Shown: positions 34,183-46,639 of the stretch, one piece after another
How positions within the stretch are numbered: the first letter of the stretch is position 1
How the letters are laid out: each line of letters opens with the position of its first letter
NCBI GenBank assembly: GCA_024364805.1
Contig: CM044513.1
Span: 52,312,349-52,361,729 of the forward strand
Origin: Euprymna scolopes
Lineage: Eukaryota; Mollusca; Cephalopoda; Sepiida; Sepiolidae
Length of the DNA: 49,381 bases
Reading direction: 5' to 3'
Program-made: the position numbers and the translations under genes
Notes under the pieces: generated by a model
Databases searched by the model: none
What the model was told of the DNA's origin: nothing
What the model saw: the letters and a program-made list of their open reading frames with translations, nothing else

Positions 34183-34560
34183 TCTTGTACAGCCTGGCCC
34201 TACGGTGGGGCATTAGAATACGCCGACTGCCCCCCTGCAGAGGGTAAAATTCCTTCAATGGGGGTCCTGGATATGACCTTAAACTATATCCAGTGGTGAG
34301 GCCGCAACTTGTGGGCTTTGGGGAGTGTGGAGCCACCCTTTAATTACCATTGCTCCCAGGTTCACTCTGACCCGGAGTGGTAGTACCTGTTAGGGTCCCA
34401 ACTATGGGTTGAATAGAAACCGACGTGAAAACAACAAATATATTCTATTAAAAAAAAAATTCTTAAAAATCTCTGGATTCGGCATTAAATAACCCGAAAA
34501 GGGTTGATATGCCGTAAAACAACCAACCAACCAACCAACCAACCAAATCTTGTACAGCCT
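34183..34560 (+). mobile_element. Retroposon (SINE or short LINE 3' end) with 13-bp TSD and (AACC)n tail
   Basis: TCTTGTACAGCCT occurs exactly at 34183-34195 and 34548-34560 and brackets the 352-bp element 34196-34547. The element starts GGCCCTACGGTGGGG and ends in about five AACC units. Just before the tail lies a nested hairpin, CGGCAT ... ACCC-GAAAA-GGGT ... ATGCCG. Target duplications of this length plus a short-unit tail are the mark of LINE-driven retroposition. I see no tRNA-like A and B boxes, so the head type is unknown; it could equally be a 5'-truncated LINE of a family not otherwise seen here. The perfect duplications indicate a recent insertion. Confidence 0.88.
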
Positions 34561-34824
34561 AACATCGAACCTTCAAAAAGTAATTACATGCACACCCGAT
34601 ATGCTTGCATGCGGCGTTCCTGATTTTTTAACACCGTCGGCGACTACTGCTGTTAAAATTGTAGAGCCATGATAATCTCCAGAAGACAAGTAAGGACGGT
34701 TGTTTCCCATTGCTTTTCGACCTTATTCGGGGAGTATCTTCCCCCGTCATTTAAAGCGCCCCCAAATACCAACTTGGGAATTTCCCCGACTCGGAGGAGT
34801 ACAAGGGCGAATGTCTCGCTTCAT
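34561..34824. other. Unassigned DNA between retroposon and LINE fragment
   Basis: Moderately GC-rich, no recognised feature. Confidence 0.4.
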
Positions 34825-35048
34825 TGAGGTACAGAATATCTTTAGGGCGTAAGTGGCTTTCTAGCACGGTAGAGAGAGCGCACCCTTTTCCCAGCAGCCT
34901 TGGCAATACTCTTAATGTATCTGTTCCAACTCATGTTCCCTGTAAACATTAGACAGAGGAGTTTAAAAGAAGTACTTTCATGAAATGTATTTTTGCCCAT
35001 TGCTATTCGTGGTAGAACGATAGTGTAAAATAATTTAATGAAAGGCAA
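34825..35048 (-). mobile_element. Diverged LINE fragment, post-RT region
   Basis: The minus-strand frame 34842-35048 reads FKLLCLMFTGNMSWNRYIKS then IAKAAGKRVRSLYRARKPLT, equivalent to LLGLTVTPDIKWSTYIKS and VARAAGKIGGSFYGSSRYLT of the main family. The match is clear but more distant than among the other copies, so it is likely a different subfamily. Both ends are lost. Confidence 0.7.
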
Positions 35049-35448
35049 AAAAACAATTCATCTAATATATAAAATCCAAAGAAAATTTAATGAAAAGTAA
35101 ATGGCAAGAATTTAACAAACCACAGGAAAACAAGCACACAATTGTAAAGAATGCACGTTTGACCTTAACAAATTAATAGGATATTAATAGACTATAAGTT
35201 ACCTTATGTAATGTTAAATGCATTATGCCACGTTCTAAATTACTTCTATTGCAACATGCTCTCATCTAAATGTGATTATAAATTTACTATATTTTGGAAA
35301 TTCATTATTGAGTAATAAACATTTAAGCTCTTCCTATCTGTTCATATGGCATTTATTATCAAATTGTTTAACATGAGTTTAAGAAACTAATAGTACCTAT
35401 TTACTATGCCTCCCCACGGGACAGAGTTAGACACCAGGGTCGTTTGTA

Positions 35449-35785
35449 AACGTGGAGAAAAGGTACAAAAATAAAAATTGTCTCAGTCCTGAAGGATTTC
35501 TCCTTCACCGAAAGAGAACAAGAAATAGAAGTGCAGCATCTGAAGAACAGATGGTATTTATTTGCTCCCCCACTGAGCAAATTAGGCACAAGGCCGTTTT
35601 TAATGTGAGGTAAAAACCAGCTCCCCTAAAAGTAGGCAAAAAGGGGGCACTCTGGTTACCAAAAATAATAATTGTCCCAGTATAGAGGGTTTCCCCTCCA
35701 TTGACTGGTACAAATTATCTTAAGTGCAGCATCTGTCGGAACAGATACTACACTTTGATCTTGTCCCGAAGTTTAAGAAACTAAT
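35449..35785 (-). repeat. U2-headed dispersed repeat, copy B, with internal tandem duplication
   Basis: On the minus strand, AAGATCAAAGTGTAGTATCT continuing GTTC matches U2 snRNA from about nt 22 to 45 with one extra A. The body then aligns with copy A (8748-9022). Part of the unit is repeated: GTGCAGCATCTG lies before GAACAGAT at both about 35540 and 35725, and AAATAATAATTGTCCCAGT near 35670 has a partner near 35470, giving a repeat offset of about 185 bp. So copy B is a partial head-to-tail dimer. Confidence 0.6.
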
Positions 35786-36003
35786 AGTAATTGAAAAGAA
35801 TAGGAATATATATCCAGTAACCTGTTAATTAAATATTTAAACAAAACGTCTTCATACAATTTTTCAAACTGTATATATTAGGTTTGTGTCAAAATAATGT
35901 GTTTTTTGGACGTTCAAATTGCACCAAACTAATACATTTGGTATTTAAAAATATTGTATTATATTATTTTATTATACCAGTTATTGTATGTAAAATTAAA
36001 TAA

Positions 36004-36034
36004 GTTTGATATATATAAATATATATATACATAT

Positions 36035-36072
<38 letters not shown>
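36004..36072. repeat. (AT)n microsatellite with AAAT interruptions
   Basis: Several AT blocks broken by TAAATA and TACATA. Confidence 0.95.
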
Positions 36073-37879
36073 GTTAGTAGATAAATCGACTATTGCCTGT
36101 ATTGCCTGGGGTCTAAATTTCTTTGAATTACATTAATTACAAGAAAACAATGAAAATAAGTTTACAATTGGGAGAAAGTCCAACTAAAATAATTTTATGG
36201 CGGCTTTGATTCGAACACAGAACATATATCAAACTAGATAATCTTATTCTGTAATGGCATTGCAGTAATCGGTGACTCACAGTTGCCACAAAACTACTGT
36301 TCGATAGTTAAAAACTGAAAGGAGTGTGTGTTCATTTTTATATTGTAGGGAGTAAGGTATGTTTTTAGCTAAGTTATTCGTTTAAGTAACTGAATAGCAT
36401 ACGGTAAAATAAGTCACTTCAATTTTCTGGCACGCAAAATGATATAGAAGTTTGTGTTAATAAACTTGTGAAGATATCCTTAGAGACTATAAAGAGTTTC
36501 TTTATATTGGCGTAGCAAGATATAAAAAAGTACGAAAATGCTCGAAACGAGTCTGATTAATTTATCCCTTACGATGAATCGAGAAGGTATGGAAATTACT
36601 CGAACTTACAACTAATATGGCGATTACATAAGCATTCCTGCCTGATAATTACGTTGATACACCAGTTTTATGTCATACACGTGAGGATAAGCAACGTTGA
36701 GCATGATCAGTACTATAATTGGCGAATATTTCCGAAGTCCAGGTGCTGTAAGTGCTATTCACGTATCTCGGCATTGATTCCAGTTAGTCCTGGGCCTCTT
36801 TTCATTGGAGCGAGTCAATGGCGATTCAGAAGAAATGCAGCTGGAGATTAAGAAACCCTGCGTTCCGTATTATACGCGCAGCTCCCCTTACAAAGGTGTC
36901 CATTAACTCTTGATACCGAACGGAAGTATCGCATTAAAAATTTTGATAAACGCTCAGGAGGATCCGTGATCTATCTTACGGAGTTCCTTGGATTACAAGC
37001 TTTACCTGTTATAAATAGACAGTTCTTATTATATACATACATCTATCAACTATATTCACGTTTATATCTTTTCTGAAAACGGTCTTACAACTTGGCTGGC
37101 CAATGATCTAATGTTCTGCCTGCGTGTGAACAGGTATTCGCCAAGTCTGCTAACGTTTCCCAATCTCGTGACATTTCACAGGAAAGTAAACATTTCCAAA
37201 ATTAAAATTCGTGACATACTCAAGAATTTCTGTTTAAGCCGTTTCAAACGAATTCTAGCATACCTTATCACCCCTTCTACAGCACTTAGTTGATAGTTGG
37301 CTTGTTTATCAGAAAGTGTAAGGGTTCGATGATTGCGAGGTACTAAATGCAATTTGAGATAACGAGGAAAGCAGTGTGTTTATTAATATGTTATTGAAAT
37401 CGATTGTGCTGGTACCATGCACGTTTCGATATCGCTAAATGGAACATTCAAGAAAAGAGAGACGACATGTAAAGCTATAGAAATGCTACTCGTACACTTT
37501 ACAATACAGGCATTGTTATTTGAGACCCATTTTTCTTCTAGGATATTTGAAAACATGTACTATATATACACATATATTAGTCTCGCAAGTAACTGCGAGA
37601 CAAACAAAATGTTACTTAGAGACTACTATTGTGTAATCCAGCGTAGGGTACCGGTAGAAAAAATAAAAAATTAATTTAATTGAGACATACTTATTGAACA
37701 TTTTCTGAAATAGTACAATAATTTCCTTGACATTCTTCTGTTTAGTTTAAGATATCATTTTCAGATATTTTGATACTAATACCGTTATTAAAAAAATAAA
37801 AATTGCCGGATGTTAGTTTCATCAGAGTTTTCCACAACGTAAACAAACCACTATTCGTACTACAATAATAACAGCAACA
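36073..37879. other. Unassigned DNA
   Basis: No frame carries a motif I know. A B-box-like GTTCGAATC on the minus strand near 36210 is isolated. The frame 37417-37674 (85 codons) is not AT-driven in its first third but is unrecognised. Confidence 0.45.
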
Positions 37880-37921
37880 GAGAGAGAGAGGGAGAGAGAG
37901 AGAGACAGACAGACAGGCAGA
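37880..37921. repeat. (AG)n grading into (ACAG)n
   Basis: AG units to about 37905, then ACAGAC units. Confidence 0.92.
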
Positions 37922-37989
37922 GAGGGGGGCTACTGTTCAGTATTTGTGAAAAATATTACATAACTGATTTTTCCCCTATTTTTGATTAT

Positions 37990-38130
37990 NNNNNNNNNNN
38001 NNNNNNNNNNNNNNNNNNNNNNNNNNNNNNNNNNNNNNNNNNNNNNNNNNNNNNNNNNNNNNNNNNNNNNNNNNNNNNNNNNNNNNNNNATATATATATA
38101 TGCATATATATATATATATACATATATATC
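37990..38130. repeat. 100-N assembly gap followed by (AT)n
   Basis: Exactly 100 Ns at 37990-38089, the conventional placeholder for a gap of unknown size, followed by AT units to about 38130. Confidence 0.95.
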
Positions 38131-38499
38131 GACATAACTATTTTTATCGGTTTACCTTGAACACTTTCCAAGTGAAACAAATTTTGAAATGATTTGCATA
38201 TATTATTATTTACTTTTTTAAGCGAGATTTGCCTATCAGAATACATTAGTGAAAGATGAGATTTTAATTCAGTGAACTAATGGCGGTGAATTTTTACACG
38301 ACATTTTTCAAAAACAAAGTAAAAGAAGACAGTCATGTTAGAAAAGCAATTTCAAACCCATTCATTATGCGCTCGACGGACGCGCCTGTTATTTTGTTTG
38401 TGTTTCATTTTAATGCCTTGCGTTGTTATTACCATGAGTAAACCATCCTACAGGAAGTTATTAGGCCTCAGTCGCTCTCACGCGCTAGATTAACTGCGC

Positions 38500-38953
38500 G
38501 ATAAAATTCGAAAGGTCACCAAAATCAATAACAGTAAGAAAACGAAATAGACGGAGAAATAAAAGAAGAAAAGAACGCAACAGTACAGGACGAAGATAAT
38601 AGCAGAAGTAGAAGGAAAAAAATGAACAAGAAGAAAATGTTGAGGATGATTAAATAATATTAATAGAATGAGAAAAAGTAAAATGAAAAAAAAGGATTGG
38701 ATATAAAAGGAAGTAACAGAGGAAACCAGAACAAAGATTATGAAAAGAAAGAAGAAACACAACAATATAATTACTAATATAAGAAAGGATAAAGGAAATA
38801 ATGGGACTATTAGTAAGCGTTAAGATAAGAAAAAAAGTAATGGGACTAGTAGTAAGCATTAAGATAGGAAGAAAGTAAGAAAAATAATGTCAATAATGAA
38901 TATAGAATAAATTACAAATGAAAGATGCAATAATAATGAAACATAAGAGTTAA
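38500..38953. repeat. A/G-rich low-complexity tract with a 39-bp duplication
   Basis: The plus strand is almost purine-only for several hundred bases. Within it a 38-39-bp unit beginning TAATGGGACTA is repeated head to tail at 38799-38837 and 38838-38875. Minus-strand frames here are F/L/I-rich by composition only. Confidence 0.8.
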
Positions 38954-39597
38954 CGTATCCTTCTACCGTTCCAGTTGATATCTCACTGCTGAATCAATTT
39001 TCTATCTATATAAAACCCAAGTACGTCAATAATGGAGTACTGCTGCAATATCTTTGCAGGAGCTGTTAAAAACAGCCTATCATGCCTTGACATAGTACAA
39101 AATAGACTTCGTAACCTAGTAGGGGGTGTCCTTTTCTCTTGCTTGCAATCTATCTCCCACAGACGGGACGTTCGGGCCTGTCGTTGTATTATCTTTATTT
39201 CAATGCAAAATGCTCGTCTGAGCTCCAATCTCTGCCCCCCTCGGCAATCCTTCACGAACAACACCGGTCTAGCTGAAACCATTGTCAGTAATTTTACCCA
39301 TTCTTTATCTGTGTCTAAATCAAAACGTAGATTCCATGAACAAAGCTTCTTTCTTAGAAGTGCACGCCTGTGGAACTCTCTTCCCTTTGCCTGTTTTCCA
39401 CCTGACTACAACTTGGATGTCTTCAAGTCCAACATAAACAAGTTCCTGATAAACCGTCCCCTTAAGTAAGACAATATATTAGATCCCCATTACTAACAAG
39501 TACTATGATATTGCTCCATTGATTACTGCACACGCAATAACCCATAACCCCGAGTGGCCTCCGGGCCTTGATAAGTGGTGACTTCTCTGTAAAAAAA
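38954..39597 (+). mobile_element. LINE 3' fragment, well preserved
   Basis: Aligns with the family from the YRSRRYLT region to the 3' tail GAGTGGCCTCCGGGCC, TTGATAAGTGGTGAC and a seven-base A-run. It is a 5'-truncated insertion of about 640 bp inside a purine-rich low-complexity tract. No target duplication can be trusted in such flanking sequence. The protein part is the separate entry below. Confidence 0.9.
39032..39469 (+). CDS. LINE ORF2 C-terminus, longest intact version in the window
   Basis: The 145-codon frame reads MEYCCNIFAGAVKNSLSCLD, IVQNRLRNLVGGVLFS, then SKSKRRFHEQSFFLRSARLW, NSLPFACFPPDYNLDVFKSN and INKFLINRPLK before its stop. It shows how the ORF2 of the family normally ends: about 100 bases before the conserved 3' tail. 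It is only the C-terminal part of ORF2 and has no activity of its own. Confidence 0.88.
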   Translation: MEYCCNIFAGAVKNSLSCLDIVQNRLRNLVGGVLFSCLQSISHRRDVRACRCIIFISMQNARLSSNLCPPRQSFTNNTGLAETIVSNFTHSLSVSKSKRRFHEQSFFLRSARLWNSLPFACFPPDYNLDVFKSNINKFLINRPLK

Positions 39598-39599
39598 AC

Positions 39600-40054
39600 T
39601 CATAATACTAATATAATTATAAGAAAAAAGGAACCGAAGAAAAATAAAGCAGATATTACTTAGGATAAAAAAGAATCACAAAAAAAATGGATAAGAAAAA
39701 AAAATATAATAAAGAAACCAAAAAGATACAACATTCAATAATAATTAGAAGGTGAAACATAATTAAAAAAAACAATGAATATAATAATATGATATCATAT
39801 ATGAATCACCTGTAAAATAGTAATCATGAGATTAAAAATAATATTAATGTACGTATGCGGAAACGCGACGAAAAATTAAGTAGGTATTACTAGAGTGACG
39901 ATAGGAAAAACTCATATTAATATAATAAGATTGGTGAGCAAAATATATACAAATACATATAACCAATCAGGTATATATATATATTATGTTCCTATTTTGA
40001 AATGAAAAACGAGTATACTAATAAGGTTTAGAAATAAAGAATACTACCACCATC

Positions 40055-40109
<55 letters not shown>

Positions 40110-40470
40110 GAAATTAATAAAATGAGAATGAAGAAATCGTCGTCGTCATCATCATCATCATCATCATAATATCAAAAATAAAAATAATTAAAATAATAAT
40201 ATAATAAAATATAATATTAAAATAATAATGATAATACAAATAAGATAGTAATCATGAAATATAAATAATAATAATATTAATAAAATAATGAGATATTATT
40301 AAAATAATAATAATAATAATAATAAAACAAAAATAACAATAAAACATATTAGTAATAATGATAATATTAATAATATTACGATGGAGCTTTAAATAATAAT
40401 AATAAGAAGAAGAAGAAGAAGAAAAAGAAGAAGAAGAAGAAGAAGAAGAAGAAGAAAAAAAAAAGAAGAA
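39600..40470. repeat. Trinucleotide-rich low-complexity tract: (AAT)n, (TCA)n, (GAA)n
   Basis: (AAT)n at 40055-40109, (TCA)n at 40142-40167 and (GAA)n at 40404-40470 with some pure-A interruptions. The sequence between is built of AATA, AAAAT and similar words. Minus-strand poly-F frame over the GAA tract is an artefact. Confidence 0.9.
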
Positions 40471-41190
40471 ACTGGAAAAACGAAGGATGCAGTGGAAAAG
40501 AAGATACAGAAAAGTGTGTCATTACTGCTAAATCAATTGGCCGAACTGCATCGAAGCCCAATCTCTATTTTCACCGTTGCTCTGAAACAACTTCCGTTGT
40601 TCAGCGTTCGCGTAAAATCAATTATAAAAGACTGTATTCTGATGAGATATTCTATATTGGAATTTGAAATTGTTCAATTGCAAATCTAAAAGAAATGTAT
40701 TGAGAATGCCTCCGCGTCTTTACTCGTGTTTACATTTCCATTGGTTGTTTAGTAATTTCTTTTAAAAGAAAACACTTTTTGTCGTCACTTTATTTGTGTA
40801 TTTCTATATCTACCGATCGACAATCAGAATGACCGTTGTGCTTGCCTATTTCTTTTTTCTTTCACGTATAAAATGATACGATGCTTATAATCAGGTCCGT
40901 TAGAATCTGTATTTATGGTTTCTGTAAAAAAAAAAAAGAAATCAAAGTGATCGATAATGAAAAAAAAAAGATGCGAGGTGTCTCTACGTTAGTTTCACAA
41001 AACGAATTAGAAAATAAATGAAATAAACCATTAATAAAATCACATTTGACTGAAAGAAACTGCGTTGCATTAGCAGTCTATTAATAGTCTATTAATTTGA
41101 TATTGCATGATATTGATAGTTTTCTCATACCTTTTCTAGTCTGTTGATATATTTATCAATTATGAATTACACTTTTACAAAAAAAATATT
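40471..41190. other. AT-rich DNA with no recognised gene
   Basis: The plus frame 40492-40689 has no known motif. Confidence 0.5.
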
Positions 41191-41202
41191 ATTTGCTCTA
41201 AA

Positions 41203-41412
41203 ATGGTGTACTCTTGCAACATTTGGGTAGGAGTTGCTCGACTCGCTCTATCCAGACTTGATAGAATACACAACCTGTTCCGTAACATAGTAACTGATGA
41301 CTTTTATTTTTCCTGGAACCTCTCTCCTGCAGAAGAATATTTGCGGTCTGTCTCTGCTCTATCGTTATTTTCCTGTAAAGTGCTTGAATGAACTCCAAAC
41401 TATGGTATCCCA

Positions 41413-41445
<33 letters not shown>

Positions 41446-41660
41446 AGACTAGCTTCAACTCTTATAAACAAGTTTCCACGATCAAAGCTTTTTTTCTTAG
41501 AATTTTCTGCCTGTGGAACACTGTTATGCTGCCCTGCTTTCCAGTTGAATACAATATGGTTACATTTAAATCCAATTTAAACGCCATTAACTATTACTAC
41601 ACTACCACCTTATATTTATTAACTTTTATCTGCGAGTGGCCTTCGGGCCTTTGTTGCTGC
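41203..41660 (+). mobile_element. LINE 3' fragment with an internal 30-A run
   Basis: The frame 41203-41391 encodes YSCNIWVGVARLALSRLDRI and SPAEEYLRSVSALSLFSCK, the post-RT region. At the place where other copies read CACAAGAAACACTAGACTAG, this copy reads CAC, 30 consecutive A and then CTAGACTAGC (41414-41443). The remainder matches the family to GCGAGTGGCCTTCGGGCC at about 41651, and the last part of the tail is lost. Mutated and truncated at the 5' end. Confidence 0.85.
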
Positions 41661-42720
<1,060 letters not shown>

Positions 42721-43083
42721 AAATAGAATGTCTTGAATTAAAGTTTTAAATTTTTGGTATGTTCGAAGCAGAAACATATATAGTCATCAATAAAACAAGT
42801 TTTCATTTTATACACTTATATTGTTCGGTGATAAAGCAGCTGAAATGTGTTTGCGATATTTAACTTTATCCGGTATTAACTTTGTTCAAATTTTAACTGT
42901 TCCTTCTTTTATCGAATTTTTGATTATAGATAAACGATTTTGGATTGTTTCTTATATAAAATCTATCTAACAACACTACAAGAGAGTTAAAGTATATTTG
43001 CGTTGAATTTCATAAAAACCCGACTAGTCCTTTCGTAGTTGATAAGGGACTAACTCACAAATGCATACACAGTGTTCTCTGTC
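42721..43083. other. AT-rich DNA with no recognised gene
   Basis: Nothing supported. Confidence 0.5.
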
Positions 43084-43254
43084 TATTCTCATGTATATCT
43101 ATCTATCTACATATATATACACACATATATATATATATACATGTGCGTGTATTGCAAATAAACGTACGCACACACACCCCCCCACACACACACACATATA
43201 TATATATATTTAAAATAAACGTACATTTGTATAATATAATGTAGTGGATTATAT

Positions 43255-43317
<63 letters not shown>

Positions 43318-43330
43318 TATGTATATATAA
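43084..43330. repeat. Compound (ATCT)/(AT)n/(AC)n microsatellites
   Basis: AT, CACACA and ATCT blocks to 43210, unique sequence to about 43250, then CACACACA followed by a long (AT)n to 43330. Confidence 0.92.
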
Positions 43331-43799
43331 TAGTTCATATGAATATATGTGTAGATTAATTTATATGTGCGCGGATGTATCTATTTTATGCTGCAAATTT
43401 TATACTTTCTGTATACGTTTATGTATAGTTAACATTTTGTTATCTTGCAATCAATTTTCCCTCTATTCGCATCGAGTCCTTTTCCACCTCCATTCGAATA
43501 TCGTAATGGCGCTTCGATTCCTATTTACTTCGTTAATCAGTCTCCATGATTAGTCTACCTTCATAAAATTCAATCTCGTTTTCTTTTCGTTCTTGCTTTC
43601 CCATTTTACAAGAAAAAACATTCCAAGACTGATTGAAACATTATAAACATCAAAATGAAGTTTTAAACCGTAATTAAATGCTCGTTTCTTTGTCGAGACT
43701 CGTTAGGAATAAGGAAAAAATATACAATTGGATTTTTCAAAACCAATCATAGAGTGTATTATAATAATCATCATTCTTCTCTCGATGCCTTCGTTCACT
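43331..43799. other. AT-rich DNA with no recognised gene
   Basis: Nothing supported. Confidence 0.45.
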
Positions 43800-43947
43800 C
43801 CTGAAAGACAAAGGATACTCCATGTAGGGGTAGCTGCGCGGGTTACTGTGATGCAAGGGTTGCGCAATCTCTAACCACACCTCTCCAGAATCGGCACTGT
43901 TTAAGGTCATGGTGGAAGGTGAAGCGGAGAGCACATATATCACCTGA
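43800..43947 (-). CDS. Candidate exon on the minus strand (weak)
   Basis: On the minus strand, GACTTTCAG precedes an open stretch that is noticeably GC-richer than its surroundings. It begins VIYVLSASPSTMTLNSADSG and continues EVWLEIAQPLHHSNPRSYPY and MEYPLSFRSE. The composition looks like real protein rather than AT-driven noise. A donor is not clear: GTGTGG after GGAGAG or GTGAAC after CAGGA are options, or the frame runs on to its stop at 43737. I do not recognise the family, and no partner exons are visible. Confidence 0.25.
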
Positions 43948-43989
43948 AAGTCGTAAATGGTCAACCATTTAGTATTGATAAGTTTCATA

Positions 43990-44755
43990 ATTGCTTAGCT
44001 TCGGTGATTCAGCGGAAGCCGGTGGGTCATCGTCATTATGTATCTTTTTTTCTGTATGTATTTTTGAAATGATTCTATTTTGGTTAGCACTTAATGGTGT
44101 AAAAAAATCTTCACATCCATTGTCTTCTTGGACGTTAAAAGATGAAACTAATATAGTAACGAAACTTGTCTTTAGTGCAGTACTCTTTACTCATATTATA
44201 TACGATCAACTAATCATATATTCATATACGTTGACATTTTTAAAAAAATATGCAATTTATGAATAATAGAAATACGCATGGAAATTCCACGGTAGTTAAA
44301 ACACTCACCACTCACATCGGCAAACACCTTCTGGTCAGATAAGCAAACTATTAAAATTAGAATGCCCTTCGATAGTATAATAATTGGAATATTAATTCGG
44401 GTCAGACAGTGAATAAAAACAAACTTTTTTGTGGGCAAATATGGAAAACTAAGAAATAGAACTATAATGAGCTGCGTTAATTGAATTAAAGTGACTTGTA
44501 AATCAGTAATAATTATGTCAATATTATTTCTACATAATCTGATAATTTTACATGTTATTAATAACAGTTGACAGAAACATGCTACGTGTTAACTTTTTGC
44601 AAATTTACCATAGTGGTTATAAAATGGGGTTAAATTTGCTAATGATTTTTCATGATGAAATAAAGCAGTAAATAGTATGATTAGTGGGAAGTTAATTTAT
44701 TTTTATTTCGGACTATTATTCTCATCTTTATTAGTTGTTGTTTGTCATCTTTATT
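43990..44755. other. AT-rich DNA with no recognised gene
   Basis: The plus frame 43991-44266 (91 codons) is hydrophobic without a recognised motif. Confidence 0.45.
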
Positions 44756-45060
44756 GCTTGTTGTTTTTCACGACGTTTCGGCCAACTATTCCTCGGCTTG
44801 CGTCAGGTGGTAACCGTGACAGATAGGAACTTCGAATCTCCTAACTGCATTCTACGCAATCACTGTCATCCGTAGATGTTGTTGTCTCACCACGTTTTGG
44901 CCAAGTAATCCTCTGGCACATTTTGAGTAGGATTGATACTGCTATCTTAAGACAATGTCTATCTGGAACTATAGAGATTCAACGTCTCTATCAAGTGCGC
45001 CTCAGGCCTTGAAGGGCGATCAAGGTTGGATTCTTTGATCTTATAGATCCACGTTTATTT
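44756..45060 (-). repeat. Repeat with two GGCC(G/A)AAACG(T) units, retroelement-tail-like
   Basis: On the minus strand, CACCTGACGCAAGCCGAGGA then ATAGTTGGCCGAAACGTCGT lies near 44818-44770, and a diverged second version, GTGCCAGAGGATTACTTGGC then CAAAACGTGGTG, lies near 44925-44885. The two are about 118 bases apart and form an imperfect tandem pair. CTGA(C/T)GA...CGAAACGT strings of this type are common near the ends of Penelope-like and related repeats. Assignment to any one family is not certain. Confidence 0.4.
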
Positions 45061-45094
45061 TATTTATTATCTGATCTTCTATGGTCGGGTCCGT

Positions 45095-45323
<229 letters not shown>

Positions 45324-46639
45324 GGAAGTTGTAAAGAAATAAAAGGGAGGTTACTGCAGATTACATAGCAACACTTGAACTATATTTCATAAATATGTTT
45401 TTTATTTTATTATTATATTTAATGTTTGGATTTTTTAAAGGTGTTTCAGTTATCATAATTATCATTTTTTAAACTTCTAATCACATCTTTTTTTATTGTC
45501 TTTGCAATAGATATTGATTGCTTGATTTCCGTTAGATGATTTTTTTTATTGTTATGATTATACCAATTATTTTGATTTTACTCTAATGTGGATTGTTGAC
45601 TTGAAAATGAGTATTGCTTTTCTGGCTTACATAATTTTTATTCAATAGGATAATAGGGTAGTATTCAGGATTGAAATAATAGGTTAGTATTCAGGATTGA
45701 AATCACCCTTTAAAAGGCTGATATCAACTCTTAATTTTGTAAAGACTCTGTTTGCAAAGATCTAGTGCATTGTTTTTTAAAATGTATTAGCTCAACACAA
45801 TCAATTTTAATTTGGAAACAAAAACGTTTCCTCTTTTATTTCGAATAAACCCAAAACTTATACATTGTAGCAGAGAATATTGTTAATAAATTCATTTATT
45901 CATGAATTGTAAGCATACAATATCTAAAATATTTTCTAATTTTATGAAAATAAAAGTCTCGATATCTATGTGAAATAAGTGTTCCTTTATATCTTAGTGA
46001 AGCTTTTCAAATAGAAAGGAAATATCTCTTGAATAGTTTATTAATAAAAAAATGTTCAAATGACACAAAATTTTATTGGAATTATGAACCTTTCGAAAAA
46101 TTGTCAAACACTTTTTTAAGTTTAAGAATACCTGAAAACTCGTTTTATTCACTGCACATAATATTTTCAAAAATCTCCTAAAACCACGCGAATAGAAGAT
46201 ACAAATGAGAAACATTTTTATTCAAATCCAACTCTAAATATATCCAATGATTTGTTGAAAATCAGAAACATTTGTCTCATTTTAAAATTTCAATAAAAAC
46301 TCATAGATTGAATTTCAGAGATATAAACAATTAGTTCCTTATCTTTTTCTTAAAATGATGACGATAATTATAAACTATAATAATTAGTTTACTAACCTAC
46401 ATAAACTAGGGTTTCATGCTTAAGCTAATGAGGTGAATTCCTCAGATAATAATAGAAACAAAAACTACATTGATACATTGAAAATAAACATACAAAAAGC
46501 ATAATAATATGTAATATGGCTATGTCATCCCGCAGACGAAAAACAAAAAATGACCAAAATGCAAAACAAATACAAATCGAACCACAAGTATTAGACAGCA
46601 ACACAAATAAACAATAAACCAAAATCCGTAAGCTAAAAA
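45324..46639. other. AT-rich DNA with a 26-bp tandem duplication
   Basis: TAATAGG(G/T)TAGTATTCAGG followed by ATTGAAA is repeated head to tail at 45651-45676 and 45677-45702 with one mismatch. The rest has no recognised gene. Confidence 0.6.

Noticed and set aside
36195-36225. Minus-strand GTTCGAATC as a tRNA or SINE promoter
   Set aside because: Isolated; no A-box at the right distance and no second copy in the window.
38490-38859. Minus-strand frames rich in F, L, I and S that look like membrane proteins
   Set aside because: They are the complement of a purine-rich low-complexity tract.
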